Below, in pieces: positions 7,556 to 16,792 of a stretch of 33,534 nt of DNA. Every line of letters begins with the position of its first letter. The stretch's first letter is position 1. This DNA is from Planctomycetota bacterium. Its GTDB lineage: Bacteria > Planctomycetota > UBA1135. The DNA is taken from contig JAJRZS010000004.1 in NCBI GenBank assembly GCA_024275135.1, positions 1 through 33,534 of the forward strand, read 5' to 3'. Under the pieces are notes generated by a model. That model had not been told where the DNA came from. It worked only from the letters and a program-made list of their open reading frames with translations, and did not search any database. Both the position numbers and the translations under genes were made by a program.

Positions 7556-9718
7556 ATGAAGCGATCCCGCAGATTCCTCCTTCCTCTGGTTGTCCTCCTC
7601 GCGTGGCTCAGCGCTCCCGATCCCGCCATGGCTTACATCGGCCCTGGTGCGGGCTTTGCCTTTTTGTCGGGCGGCTTGGTCCTGGTGGGCTCGCTGTTTT
7701 TGGCTTTGGGCATTTTGCTGATTTACCCATTGAAGATGGTTTACCGGTTGCTCACCGGCGCCGGCAAAATCAAAGGAGAAACCAAACGCCTAGTCATCAT
7801 CGGTTTCGATGGTATGGACCCGCGTTTGGCGCAGCGCTTCATGGAGGAAGGGCGCATGCCCAATATGAAGGCGATGGCCGAGGAAGGCAGCTTTGCTCCG
7901 CTGGAAACGGCCTATCCTTCGATGTCGCCGGTGGCTTGGTCATCCTTTTCCACGGGCGTGGATGCTTCGCGGCACAACATCTTCGATTTTATTACCCGCG
8001 ATCCTTGCACCTACTTGCCCATTCTTTCCAGTACCGAGATCAATTCTGCGGAAAAAGCCTTGCTGAAAATTGGCAAGTTGGAATTGTTCAAGCGCCCTAC
8101 TTCCAGCATTCGTCTGCTGCGTAAAGGCACACCGTGGTGGAAAACGCTGGGCGATAAAAAGATTTTCTCCAATATCATTCGGGTGCCGATTACCTTTCCG
8201 CCGGAAGAGTTTCATGGCGTCATGCTCAGTGGCATGTGTGTTCCCGATTTGAAGGGCACTCAAGGCAGTTTCACTTTCTGGACCACCGATCAAACTTTGA
8301 CTGGCCCTGAAGCTGGTGGGGATGTTTTGTTGGTTGGAAAAAGCAATCAGGTGGTGCGTTGTCCTATTACAGGCCCCCCGGATCCCAGCCAATCCACGGC
8401 CACGCCCATGCGCATTCCGATGAAAGTGGAGATTTTGTCTGCGGACAAACTGCGGCTCACCATCGGAGCAAAGGGCGAAGAGCAAGTCCTCCGTCTGGGG
8501 GTGAAGGAGTATTCTGATTGGATTACCTTGGAGTTCAAAGCGGCGAAAGGACGGGCCAAAGTGACCGGGATTGCCCGCTTTTATTGCATGGGCACTGAGC
8601 CTGAGTTTGGCCTTTACATGACGCCAATCCAAATCGACCCCGCCAATCCGGCGATGCCGATTTCACACCCCACTGTGTACTCCATCTACTTGGCGAAGAA
8701 ACATGGACCTTTCTCCACGCTCGGTTTGGCTGAAGACACTTGGGCTTTGAACGAGCGCGTGATTGACGAGGAAGCTTTTTGGAAGCAGGCGCTCAATATA
8801 TGGCAGGAGCGTCGCAAACAATTGTTTGATGCTTTGCGGAATACGCCCAAAGGCTCTGTAGTGTGTGTGTTCGATGGCACCGACCGGGTTTCCCACATGT
8901 TCCATCGCTATCTGGATCCGGAACATCCAGCGAACGAAGGCAAAGATACCGAGTGGGGCAAAGACAAAGTTGCCGAAATCTATTCCATTGCCGACCAACT
9001 TGTGGGCGAAGTGCGGAAAAAGCTTCACCCCAAGCGCGACCGTTTGATGATTATTTCCGACCACGGGTTCTGCCAGTTTAAACGCGGGGTCAACCTCAAT
9101 GCCTGGTTGCGCGACCATGGCTATTTGGTGCTGAAAGACGATGCGCCGGTGGATGAAGCCAGTGGCAAAGTTCTTTCTCGAGATTGGCTGCAAGATGTGG
9201 ATTGGTCCAAAACGAAAGCCTTTGCTTTGGGGCTTACTGGGTTGTTCATCAACCGTAAAGCGCGCGAGCGGGATGGCATTGTTGAAGAAGGGGCCGAACT
9301 GCGTGAACTGAAGGCCGAAATCGTGTCCAAACTGTCCAAATTGATCGACCCTAAAACCGGGGAAGAAGTGTTCAAAGAAGTCTTTGATGCCGATCAAATT
9401 TTTACCGGTCCCTATGTTTTTCAGGCGCCGGATTTGTTCATGGGCTACAAGCGCGGTTATCGCAATTCCTGGGATTGCGCAACAGGGGCCTGTCCAGTGG
9501 ATGTGTTCTCCGACAACACGAAATCCTGGTCGGGTGACCACTGCATTGATCCGCGGGAAGTACCTGGGGTCATCTTTTCGGACCGTCCCTTGAATACGGA
9601 CAAGCCCAACCTCATGGATTTGGGACCGACGGCGTTGCACCTATTCGACACCCCGATTCCTCCCTACATGCAAGGGCAGCCCTTGTTCGGTCCACGTCAA
9701 GCAGAGGTGAAATCATGA
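7556..9718 (+). CDS. AP-superfamily phosphodiesterase-like enzyme, membrane-anchored
   Basis: This 720-aa protein begins with a signal-peptide-like segment (MKRSRRFLLPLVVLLAWLSA). A second hydrophobic stretch (about 27-59) starts AYIGPGAG, a glycine-rich membrane motif. The AP-superfamily catalytic domain follows: GFDGMD (D85), SMSPVAW (S124 at the nucleophile position), DGTDRVSH (D443, H447), ISDHGF (D502, H503) and a late WSGDHC. It is a paralogue of the proteins at 1329 and 9715. The catalytic part is probably periplasmic. The start at 7556 is chosen because the longer GTG start would run through a strong hairpin and hide the signal sequence. Its stop overlaps the next start (ATGA at 9715-9718), so the two are translationally coupled. 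Substrate unknown. Confidence 0.85.
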   Translation: MKRSRRFLLPLVVLLAWLSAPDPAMAYIGPGAGFAFLSGGLVLVGSLFLALGILLIYPLKMVYRLLTGAGKIKGETKRLVIIGFDGMDPRLAQRFMEEGRMPNMKAMAEEGSFAPLETAYPSMSPVAWSSFSTGVDASRHNIFDFITRDPCTYLPILSSTEINSAEKALLKIGKLELFKRPTSSIRLLRKGTPWWKTLGDKKIFSNIIRVPITFPPEEFHGVMLSGMCVPDLKGTQGSFTFWTTDQTLTGPEAGGDVLLVGKSNQVVRCPITGPPDPSQSTATPMRIPMKVEILSADKLRLTIGAKGEEQVLRLGVKEYSDWITLEFKAAKGRAKVTGIARFYCMGTEPEFGLYMTPIQIDPANPAMPISHPTVYSIYLAKKHGPFSTLGLAEDTWALNERVIDEEAFWKQALNIWQERRKQLFDALRNTPKGSVVCVFDGTDRVSHMFHRYLDPEHPANEGKDTEWGKDKVAEIYSIADQLVGEVRKKLHPKRDRLMIISDHGFCQFKRGVNLNAWLRDHGYLVLKDDAPVDEASGKVLSRDWLQDVDWSKTKAFALGLTGLFINRKARERDGIVEEGAELRELKAEIVSKLSKLIDPKTGEEVFKEVFDADQIFTGPYVFQAPDLFMGYKRGYRNSWDCATGACPVDVFSDNTKSWSGDHCIDPREVPGVIFSDRPLNTDKPNLMDLGPTALHLFDTPIPPYMQGQPLFGPRQAEVKS

Positions 9719-11859
9719 AGTGGTGGCTCCCATCCTTAACCTTGTTGTTGCTGGGCTTTGCCTCCTGCGGGGGGCCCGAGCATTCCGACACGCGGGTCGT
9801 GGTTTTCGGCGTGGATGGATTGGATCCAGAAATGCTGCAAGAGCGTATCGACCGCGGCTTGCTTCCCAATTTCAAAGCTTTAATTGAAAGTGGTGCACAT
9901 TTTCAATCTCTGCAAACTTCCTGGCCGCCCCAATCACCGGTTGCTTGGTCCAACTTCATCACTGGAGTGAATCCGGGCAAACATGGTCTTTACGATTTCA
10001 TTCATGTCGACCGCACAAACTACGGGGTGAAATCGTCGATGGTGGAAACGGAACCCACCGGCTTGGAAATGACCTTGTTCGGCTACGACATTCCACTAAC
10101 GGGCGGGGGCAGCAGTAGTTCTCGTAAGTTTCCTGCTTTCTGGGAAACCCTTGCTGATGCTGGTGTACCCACTTATGTGCATCGCATGCCCGCAAGCTTT
10201 CCCCTCACCGAAACCAAAGCCACAGTCTACCCCGATATGGGCACACCCGACCTAGCGGGCGCCGCTTCTGGAATTTCCTACTTGTGGACGGAAAGGCCTT
10301 GGCAGGGCAAAAGCCTCACCGGTGAATCCTATCGGGTGGAGGTAGTGGAGATGAATCGCCGTCGCCCGGAAATGTGGTTGAAGTGGACAAAAATGTACGG
10401 GCCGCCGCTCACCATTCTCAATGTGGATGATTTGCGCGAGCAAATGGAAGAGGCGACGGCAAATGGGGATAATGAGCGGGCCAACCGCTTGGCCAAGGAG
10501 ATCGAGCGCAAACAAGAGGTTTCGGTGCCGGTGGCGTTGATGGTGGACAACACGGGAGATGCCCCCCAACTTGCGGTGGAAATCGAAGGGCATTTCGCTA
10601 CCGCGCAATTGGGAGAATGGAGCAATTGGGTGAAAGTGGAGTTTTCGGTGATGGGGGGCATGATGCCGATCAGTGGCTACACCCGTTTCCGTTTCCTTTC
10701 TGCCGAACCTTTCGAGGTCTATGCGCTGCCGATTCAGTTCGACCCCTTCGCTCCAGCCGATGTGATTTCGATGCCGGAAGAAGCCAGTGCCGAATTGGCG
10801 GAGGCGATTGGACCGTACATCGTGCAAGGCTTTGCCGATGCTTATAAATCGTATAAAGCGGGCTTGCTCGACACCCCTGGTTTCATCAATGAGTCCGATA
10901 TGGTGGTGGAAGAGCGCACGCGGATGATGGAGTTTGGTTTAGACCAGCTGGAAGCTACAGGTGGCTTGTTGTTCCTTTATACGGGCTCTTTGGACATGCG
11001 CAGTCACATGTTGTGGCATTGTCAAGATCCTTTGCATCCACACCAAGAGCCACCCGGCAGTTATCAAGGCGTTCCTTTTTCCGAGCAAATCGATCGCATT
11101 TACACCCAGGTCGACAAAATGCTTGGCGAGATGATGGTGCGCGTTCAACAGATGGAAGCTGCCAGCGGGCTGCCAGTCGAACTGATTGTGATGTCCGATC
11201 ATGGGTTTGCACCATTCCGCCGCAAAATGCATGTTAACGATTGGCTGGTCAAAGAGGGCTACCTGGTGCTGAAGGAGGGAGTGCACGAAGCCCATTCTTT
11301 GGCTTTGGAGTCCGACGCCGAAGGTCATCCCATCCTTGGCAGTGGCGACGTGGACTGGTCGAAAACCAAAGCCTATTGCGTGGGCTTTAACGGCATCATT
11401 CTCAATCGCAAAGGCCGCGAGCCCGAGGGCATCGTGACTGCCGAACAGGTGGAACCCTTGTTGGCAGAAATCACTGGCAAGTTGTTGGCTCTGGAAGATG
11501 GGGGCCAGCCCGTGTTTACTGCGGTGGTTCCCGCCAGCCAGGTGTTTCACGGCCCGCCAGAAATTGCCAACCTAGCGCCTGATTTGCAGTTAGGCTTCAA
11601 CGTCGGTTTTGGTGCGTCCGATGAATGCGCCATTGGCGGGGTGGTCGGCACTTGGCAGGACAACGTGTTATTAGTCGACAATGATTCTCGCTGGTCGGGG
11701 TCCCACCTGATGGACCCCGAACTGGTGAGGGGGACAATCATCACGCGCTCAGGGCGGGATTTTGCCAAAGATCCGGCATTAGAAGACATCACTGCTACTC
11801 TGTACAGCCTGTTCCAGGTGGAGCCCCCGGCCTCCCTGGACGGACAACCCCTCTACTAA
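9715..11859 (+). CDS. AP-superfamily phosphodiesterase-like lipoprotein
   Basis: This 714-aa protein has a lipoprotein-type signal peptide (LLLLGFASC, Cys18), so it is probably tethered to a membrane on the periplasmic side. AP-superfamily motifs are FGVDGLDPEM (D34), PPQSPVAW (S74 at the nucleophile position), GVNPGKHGLYDF, SLDMRSHM (D427, H431), MSDHGFAPF (D495, H496) and WSGSH near the end, where the paralogues have WSGDHC. A charged helical insert (about 237-268) separates two halves of the domain. Its start overlaps the stop of the preceding paralogue by four bases. The pair may act together on one envelope substrate; the chemistry is not known. Confidence 0.85.
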   Translation: MKWWLPSLTLLLLGFASCGGPEHSDTRVVVFGVDGLDPEMLQERIDRGLLPNFKALIESGAHFQSLQTSWPPQSPVAWSNFITGVNPGKHGLYDFIHVDRTNYGVKSSMVETEPTGLEMTLFGYDIPLTGGGSSSSRKFPAFWETLADAGVPTYVHRMPASFPLTETKATVYPDMGTPDLAGAASGISYLWTERPWQGKSLTGESYRVEVVEMNRRRPEMWLKWTKMYGPPLTILNVDDLREQMEEATANGDNERANRLAKEIERKQEVSVPVALMVDNTGDAPQLAVEIEGHFATAQLGEWSNWVKVEFSVMGGMMPISGYTRFRFLSAEPFEVYALPIQFDPFAPADVISMPEEASAELAEAIGPYIVQGFADAYKSYKAGLLDTPGFINESDMVVEERTRMMEFGLDQLEATGGLLFLYTGSLDMRSHMLWHCQDPLHPHQEPPGSYQGVPFSEQIDRIYTQVDKMLGEMMVRVQQMEAASGLPVELIVMSDHGFAPFRRKMHVNDWLVKEGYLVLKEGVHEAHSLALESDAEGHPILGSGDVDWSKTKAYCVGFNGIILNRKGREPEGIVTAEQVEPLLAEITGKLLALEDGGQPVFTAVVPASQVFHGPPEIANLAPDLQLGFNVGFGASDECAIGGVVGTWQDNVLLVDNDSRWSGSHLMDPELVRGTIITRSGRDFAKDPALEDITATLYSLFQVEPPASLDGQPLY

Positions 11860-11879
11860 CCTCTAGCCCAAAAATCATC

Positions 11880-12077
11880 ATGTTTGGTGGCAACAAAGTC
11901 AAAATCAACAAAGACATCCTCGAGCGCTGCAAGAAATGCTCCGAGGTTGCTGGTTATTCCTCGGTGGAGGAATTTGTCGAGCACATTCTGGAAAAAGAAC
12001 TGAAAGCCATCGAAGGCGCCGGTTCTTCTGACGAGGCCATTACCGAAAGCTTGCGCGGTCTCGGCTACATTAGTTAA
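11880..12077 (+). CDS. Second small ribbon-helix-helix-like protein with LGY tail
   Basis: This 65-aa protein is a clear relative of the 72-aa protein at 4561. It has a basic strand (NKVKINKD), a helix with ERCKKC, then GYSSVEEFVEHILEKELK, a flexible Gly/Ser linker and a terminal helix ending LRGLGYIS. The fold is like ribbon-helix-helix proteins, but the strand is shorter and more divergent than in classic CopG. It carries two close Cys residues (about 18 and 21) absent from its paralogue. It follows the lipoprotein AP enzyme by 20 bp and precedes a membrane protein by 24 bp, so it belongs to the same transcription unit. Heterodimerisation with the 4561 product is a testable idea. Confidence 0.7.
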   Translation: MFGGNKVKINKDILERCKKCSEVAGYSSVEEFVEHILEKELKAIEGAGSSDEAITESLRGLGYIS

Positions 12078-12101
12078 GCAACTCCAATCCTTCCCACAAC
12101 G

Positions 12102-13025
12102 ATGCGGCAACGAATTCTCGTCATCGGCATTTGTGCCGCCTTGGTGGCCGTCGGTGTATTTTTCCCTGCGGCCCTCAATGCGGTCTTCGACGTCTTTGAT
12201 CTAGCCCTTGGCTGGGCTGGACCCTTCGTTGTGGTAACCGTGGTTTCCGCGGTGGTGGGCATGCTCTTTATTCTGGCTTTTCCCCATGTGTCGTCGCAAA
12301 ACGGCATCAAAGCGGTCAAGGAAAAAATTAAATACAACTTGGTGGCAATCCGTTTGTTCCAAGATGATTTGCCCACCGTGCTGCGCTCTTTGGCTGGCAC
12401 TTTGTTTTGGAACTTCAGCTACATCGGCCTGAACTTGCTGCCCATGGTGGTGCTGGCCGCTCCATTCATGATTGTGTGGTTCCAGCTCAATGCGCTTTAT
12501 GCCTATCAGCCGTTGAAGGTTGGGGCCGAGCAAATGATTGTGGTGGAACTTAACGATGCCGTCAAAAACCCTGCGGATGTGGAAGTGCGTTTGCCCGCCG
12601 GGGTCGAGCTGGAGCAACGGGTCAATCTCGCTAAGCGCTACAACACGGAGGATCCACCTCAACAAGAGCCCAGCACGTTGTTGCTGCGCTATATTCCGCA
12701 ATCCTCGGGCAGCCAAGATTTGGTGCTCAGTTACCAAGGTGAGGAAGTGCACAAAATCATCGAGGTCGACACCGAGCCGCGGCGCTTGGCCCGTATTCGC
12801 ACCTCCGATCCACTAGGCGGTTTTGTCGCCGCTGCCGACCCAATCGTCTATTTTGGCGACCCGGTATTGCCGCCGAGTTCCTTTGTGCGCTCGGTCATTG
12901 TGGATTATCCAGAAGCCCCGCTCGGCTTCTTGGATGGCGGCGAAATTTCCATCATGATTTGGTTTGTGGTGGTGTCGATGGCGGTTGGCTTCGGCCTCAA
13001 AGGCGTCTTCGGCGTCGAGATTTAG
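12102..13025 (+). CDS. Multi-span membrane protein of unknown function
   Basis: This 307-aa protein is not assigned to a named family. It has hydrophobic segments at about 5-22 and 38-60, then an amphipathic charged helix (about 68-98, KAVKEKIKYNLVAIRLFQDD), another long hydrophobic region (about 104-130), a soluble beta-rich domain (about 140-275) and a last helix (about 284-300). The layout of helices around a cytoplasmic charged helix is faintly like Oxa1/YidC/EMC3-type insertases, but I see no decisive motif. It lies directly after the second small ribbon-helix-helix-like gene and belongs by spacing to the sulfate-activation/AP cluster. It may anchor or partner the AP enzymes. The ATG is the only good start. 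Confidence 0.7.
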   Translation: MRQRILVIGICAALVAVGVFFPAALNAVFDVFDLALGWAGPFVVVTVVSAVVGMLFILAFPHVSSQNGIKAVKEKIKYNLVAIRLFQDDLPTVLRSLAGTLFWNFSYIGLNLLPMVVLAAPFMIVWFQLNALYAYQPLKVGAEQMIVVELNDAVKNPADVEVRLPAGVELEQRVNLAKRYNTEDPPQQEPSTLLLRYIPQSSGSQDLVLSYQGEEVHKIIEVDTEPRRLARIRTSDPLGGFVAAADPIVYFGDPVLPPSSFVRSVIVDYPEAPLGFLDGGEISIMIWFVVVSMAVGFGLKGVFGVEI

Positions 13026-13058
13026 TCGCCAGGGGTTGGCTATGATGCTTTGGTGAAA

Positions 13059-14363
13059 ATGCACACCAAAGTTGGGGTGGCCATGCTGCTGGGAGTGGCC
13101 GCTGGCTGGGCCTTGCAGCAATTTGCCGAGGCGAGTTATTTAACCACCACCGTGGTGAAGGCGGGGCTGGAAGTGCAGATGCAAGTGTTGGATCCAGAAT
13201 GCCAACGCGCACTTTGGCTCACTCCTTTGGTTATGGCGGCCGATATTTTTATGCGGCTGTTAAAAATGCTGATTGTGCCTCTAGTATTAAGCAGCATCGT
13301 GACCGGGGTTGCTGGGATTTCTGGGGGCAAGGAATTTGGCCGTCTCGGGGCGAAAACCCTGGGCTATTACCTCACTACTTCTCTTTTGGCCATCGTGACC
13401 GGGTTGTTGGTCATCAACCTGACGCAGCCGGGCGTGGGCGCTGCTTTGCATTTGGCCATCCCCGACCATTTTGCGCCTGGGGAGGGCTCCAGTTTTCTCG
13501 ACATTCTGCAACGCATGGTGCCGCCGAATGTGTTCAGCGCGCTTTCGGATAATGGCCAAATGCTGCAGGTCATCGTGTTTGCGCTGTTGCTCGGTTTCTT
13601 CATCGGCCGCGTGGGAGAGCCCCATTCTCAACGGCTGCGCGAGTTGTTTGATAGTTTTTTTGCGGTGATGATGGCCATTGCGAGTGCCGTGCTCAAACTC
13701 ATTCCATATGGTGTTTTCGCTTTGGTTGCGAAGGTGGTGGGGGAGACCGGATTTGCTGTTTTTCAACCTCTCTTGCTCTACATGAGCATCGTTGCTGGCG
13801 CCCTTCTCTTCCATGCCATGGTGGTTTTGCCTTGCCTACTCAAGTTTGTGGGTGGAATATCTCCTTGGCGCTGGTTCCGCGCCATGTCTCCGGCCATGAT
13901 GACGGCCTTTTCCACCTCCAGCAGCTCCATCACTTTGCCGGTGACGATGGAAAGCGCTGAACACCGGGGGGGGGTATCGAACAAACATACCTCCTTCGTG
14001 CTGCCCTTGGGGGCCACCATCAATATGGACGGCACGGCCTTGTATGAATGCGTGGGGGTGCTGTTTTTGAGCCAGTACTACGCATCCAGCGGGGATTTCG
14101 ATCTCACCTTGGGCAAGCAACTGTTCATCGTCTTAACCGCGCTGTTTGCCTCCATCGGCGCGGCCGGCATTCCCTCGGCCGGTCTGATAATGATGACAGC
14201 CATCCTTAGTGCGCTGGGCCTGCCCACCGAGGGTGCCTTGATGTTGCTGGCCATCGATCGCCCCCTCGACATGTTGCGCACGATGGTCAATGTGTGGTCG
14301 GATTCTTGTGGCGCTGCCCTTATCGCGAAATCGGAGGGCGATGCGATACTACCCGAGTCATGA
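13059..14363 (+). CDS. Acidic amino acid:cation symporter (SLC1/DAACS family)
   Basis: This 434-aa transporter has all SLC1 signatures. There is a serine-rich re-entrant loop STSSSSIT (285-292), NMDGT (322-326), the second re-entrant loop GIPSAG (370-375) and a last helix with D400, D404, R407, T408, N411 and D415. Known GltPh work shows that Arg with the Asp four residues into this helix binds acidic amino acids, so glutamate or aspartate is more likely than a C4-dicarboxylate. ATG 13059 is preferred; TTG 13050 and GTG 13053 are in-frame alternatives. A tiny ORF (13042-13056) with an AGGGG ahead of it ends just before the start. A G9 run (13966-13974) lies within the coding region. The stop overlaps the lon start (ATGA). 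Confidence 0.92.
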   Translation: MHTKVGVAMLLGVAAGWALQQFAEASYLTTTVVKAGLEVQMQVLDPECQRALWLTPLVMAADIFMRLLKMLIVPLVLSSIVTGVAGISGGKEFGRLGAKTLGYYLTTSLLAIVTGLLVINLTQPGVGAALHLAIPDHFAPGEGSSFLDILQRMVPPNVFSALSDNGQMLQVIVFALLLGFFIGRVGEPHSQRLRELFDSFFAVMMAIASAVLKLIPYGVFALVAKVVGETGFAVFQPLLLYMSIVAGALLFHAMVVLPCLLKFVGGISPWRWFRAMSPAMMTAFSTSSSSITLPVTMESAEHRGGVSNKHTSFVLPLGATINMDGTALYECVGVLFLSQYYASSGDFDLTLGKQLFIVLTALFASIGAAGIPSAGLIMMTAILSALGLPTEGALMLLAIDRPLDMLRTMVNVWSDSCGAALIAKSEGDAILPES

Positions 14364-16792
14364 GTGGTGAAGACCCCTTTTCCGAATCTGTAGACGTCAT
14401 CCTTCCCGGCGAAGAGGAGCAAAGCCTCGAGGAAGTCGCTAAGGAAATCCTGGCCCTGCCGGCGGTGAAGGACGATTCGCCGCCCCCTTTGTTGGCGGTG
14501 TTCCCGCTGCGCAAATCCGTGCCCTTTCCGGGGCTGATTATGCCGGTGCATGCCCAGGATGGGTATGAAAGCAACATCATGGAGAAGGCCTTGGCGCAGG
14601 GCAAACGGGTGGGCTTGCTGTTGGCACCCGGCATGGATGAAGCGGGTCGGGTATCCGGTGCCGACGATTTCGCCTCCACCGGGGTGATTGCTGAGGTTCA
14701 CCGCCGCATCAAACTGCCCGATGGCAACACCAATTACCTTTGCCGCGGTTTGCAACGCTTCCATGTTGAGCGCTTTGTGCGGGTACAAGAAGTGCCGGTG
14801 GCCAAGGTGGTTTATCCGGCAGATGTCTATCCTGCGGGCGATGAAACCGAGGCTTTGGCCCGCAATGTGCTGTCCTTGTCGACCAAAGTTGCGGGCCATA
14901 ATCCCGGGCTTGGGGAAGGATTCAATCTGGCAGCGCTCAACATCGATCCTGCCGGGAATTTGGCCGATTTTGCCGCCGCCTATTTGCTGAAAGACACAGA
15001 AACCAAGCAAGCCGTTTTGGATTTGCTGGATGTGCGTGCGCGATTGCTGGCGGTGGATGAGGCGCTAACCCGCGAGTTGGTGACTTTGGAATTGGGAGAC
15101 CGTATCCAAAAAGAAATCCACGAGCGCATCGAGGAACAACAAAAAGAATATTTTTTACGCGAGCAAATCCGCATCATTCGTCGGGAGCTGGGGGAAGAAC
15201 AGGATCCGGAAGAACAAGACCGTGCCTTATTTCTGGGGCGCTTGGAGCAGGGAGAGTATCCCGAGGAGGTGGTGCAAAAAGTGAAGGATGAGGTGCAGCG
15301 AATGGGCACCATTCCGCAGGCCTCGCCAGAGTATTCCGTGGTGCGCAACTATTTGGAATGGCTTACCGAGTTGCCTTGGTGCATCAGCTCCGAAGATCGA
15401 ATCGATATTGATCATGCCGAAAAAATCCTTGAGCGCGATCATTTCGGTCTGGAAGAGGCGAAGGAGCGAATTTTAGAATTTTTAGGGGTGCGCAAGATTC
15501 GTCCTGAACATTCCGGCGCCATTCTTTGTTTTGTGGGGCCACCAGGAGTGGGCAAAACTTCCTTGGCGATGGCCTTGGCCGAATCCATGGGCCGCAAACT
15601 GGAACGCATGAGCTTGGGGGGCATGCGCGATGAAGCTGAAATCAAAGGGCACCGACGCACCTACATCGGTGCCATGCCTGGACGCATGTTGCAAATGATT
15701 CGACGCGCTGGCACCAATAACCCGGTTATTGTGCTGGATGAGATCGACAAACTCGGCAAGGATTTCCGTGGCGACCCCTCCAGCGCTTTGTTGGAAGTTT
15801 TGGATCCTGCGCAAAACCACGCTTTCTTGGATTTGTTTTTGGACGTGCCCTTCGATTTGTCCAAGATCATGTTCGTTGCCACGGCAAACAATCTTTATGA
15901 AATCCCGGGGCCGTTGCGCGACCGTATGGAGATTATTGAGTTGCCCGGCTACTTGCGTGCGGAAAAAGTCAAAATCGGGCAGAAGTACTTACTGCCCCGG
16001 CAAATTAAAGAGCATGGCTTAGATGCCAAGCGCATCAAGCTGCCAGTAGCCACGATGCGGGCCATCGTCGATGGCTATACGCGCGAAGCAGGAGTGCGGG
16101 GCTTGGAGAAAAAGATTGCTTCCTTATGCCGCAAGCGAACCTTAGAAATTGCTCGTCGCAAGCGTCCACAAGCCGAAGTCAAGCCAGCCAAGTTGGAAAG
16201 TTATTTGGGGCCAGCCAAATTCACTGATGATGCGGTGCGTTTGCGGCCAGGGGTGGGGGTGGCTTTGGGCTTGGCCTACACCTCTTATGGTGGCGATGTG
16301 TTGGAAATCGAATGCGCAGCCTTCAAAGGCACGGGACGGGTGCAGGCAACCGGGCGTCTGGGAGATGTAATGACCGAATCTTGCCGCATTGCGCATAGTT
16401 TTTTGCGCGACCAATGTGGAGATTACGGGTTGGATTGCGAGGTTATTGCCAAGCATGATTTGCATTTGCATTTCCCCGCTGGTGCAGTGCCCAAAGATGG
16501 GCCTAGTGCTGGCATCGCCATTGCCTGTGCCATGCTGTCCAGGCTTACCGGGCGTCGGTTGCGCGCGCGCGTTGCAATGACGGGGGAAATCACCCTAACC
16601 GGGGAGGTGATGCCGATTGGCGGTGTGCGTGAGAAAGTGTTGGCTGCCAAACGGTTGGGTGTGCGTAAGGTGTTGTTGCCTAAAGAAAACCAACGCGACG
16701 TGAAGGTTTTGGACCCCAGCTGGACTCGCGGTCTCAAAATCGAGTTTGTCGAACATTTCCGCGATGTGGTGGGCTTGGCCTTTGGCAAATAG
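14360..16792 (+). CDS. lon: ATP-dependent protease Lon
   Basis: This 810-aa LonA-type protease degrades misfolded and regulatory proteins in the cytoplasm. It has an N-terminal substrate-binding domain beginning about residue 43 (LLAVFPLRKSVPFPG), a central coiled coil (EQQKEYFLREQ), Walker A GPPGVGKTS (393-401), Walker B VIVLDEIDK (456-464) and a C-terminal Ser-Lys protease domain with PKDGPSAG (Ser716) and Lys759. Length is typical for LonA. ATG 14360 is chosen because it overlaps the symporter stop as ATGA; the longer in-frame start at 14294 would overlap the transporter by 70 bp. It is followed by an overlapping lipoprotein metallopeptidase gene and sppA, forming a proteolysis operon. Confidence 0.97.
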   Translation: MSGEDPFSESVDVILPGEEEQSLEEVAKEILALPAVKDDSPPPLLAVFPLRKSVPFPGLIMPVHAQDGYESNIMEKALAQGKRVGLLLAPGMDEAGRVSGADDFASTGVIAEVHRRIKLPDGNTNYLCRGLQRFHVERFVRVQEVPVAKVVYPADVYPAGDETEALARNVLSLSTKVAGHNPGLGEGFNLAALNIDPAGNLADFAAAYLLKDTETKQAVLDLLDVRARLLAVDEALTRELVTLELGDRIQKEIHERIEEQQKEYFLREQIRIIRRELGEEQDPEEQDRALFLGRLEQGEYPEEVVQKVKDEVQRMGTIPQASPEYSVVRNYLEWLTELPWCISSEDRIDIDHAEKILERDHFGLEEAKERILEFLGVRKIRPEHSGAILCFVGPPGVGKTSLAMALAESMGRKLERMSLGGMRDEAEIKGHRRTYIGAMPGRMLQMIRRAGTNNPVIVLDEIDKLGKDFRGDPSSALLEVLDPAQNHAFLDLFLDVPFDLSKIMFVATANNLYEIPGPLRDRMEIIELPGYLRAEKVKIGQKYLLPRQIKEHGLDAKRIKLPVATMRAIVDGYTREAGVRGLEKKIASLCRKRTLEIARRKRPQAEVKPAKLESYLGPAKFTDDAVRLRPGVGVALGLAYTSYGGDVLEIECAAFKGTGRVQATGRLGDVMTESCRIAHSFLRDQCGDYGLDCEVIAKHDLHLHFPAGAVPKDGPSAGIAIACAMLSRLTGRRLRARVAMTGEITLTGEVMPIGGVREKVLAAKRLGVRKVLLPKENQRDVKVLDPSWTRGLKIEFVEHFRDVVGLAFGK

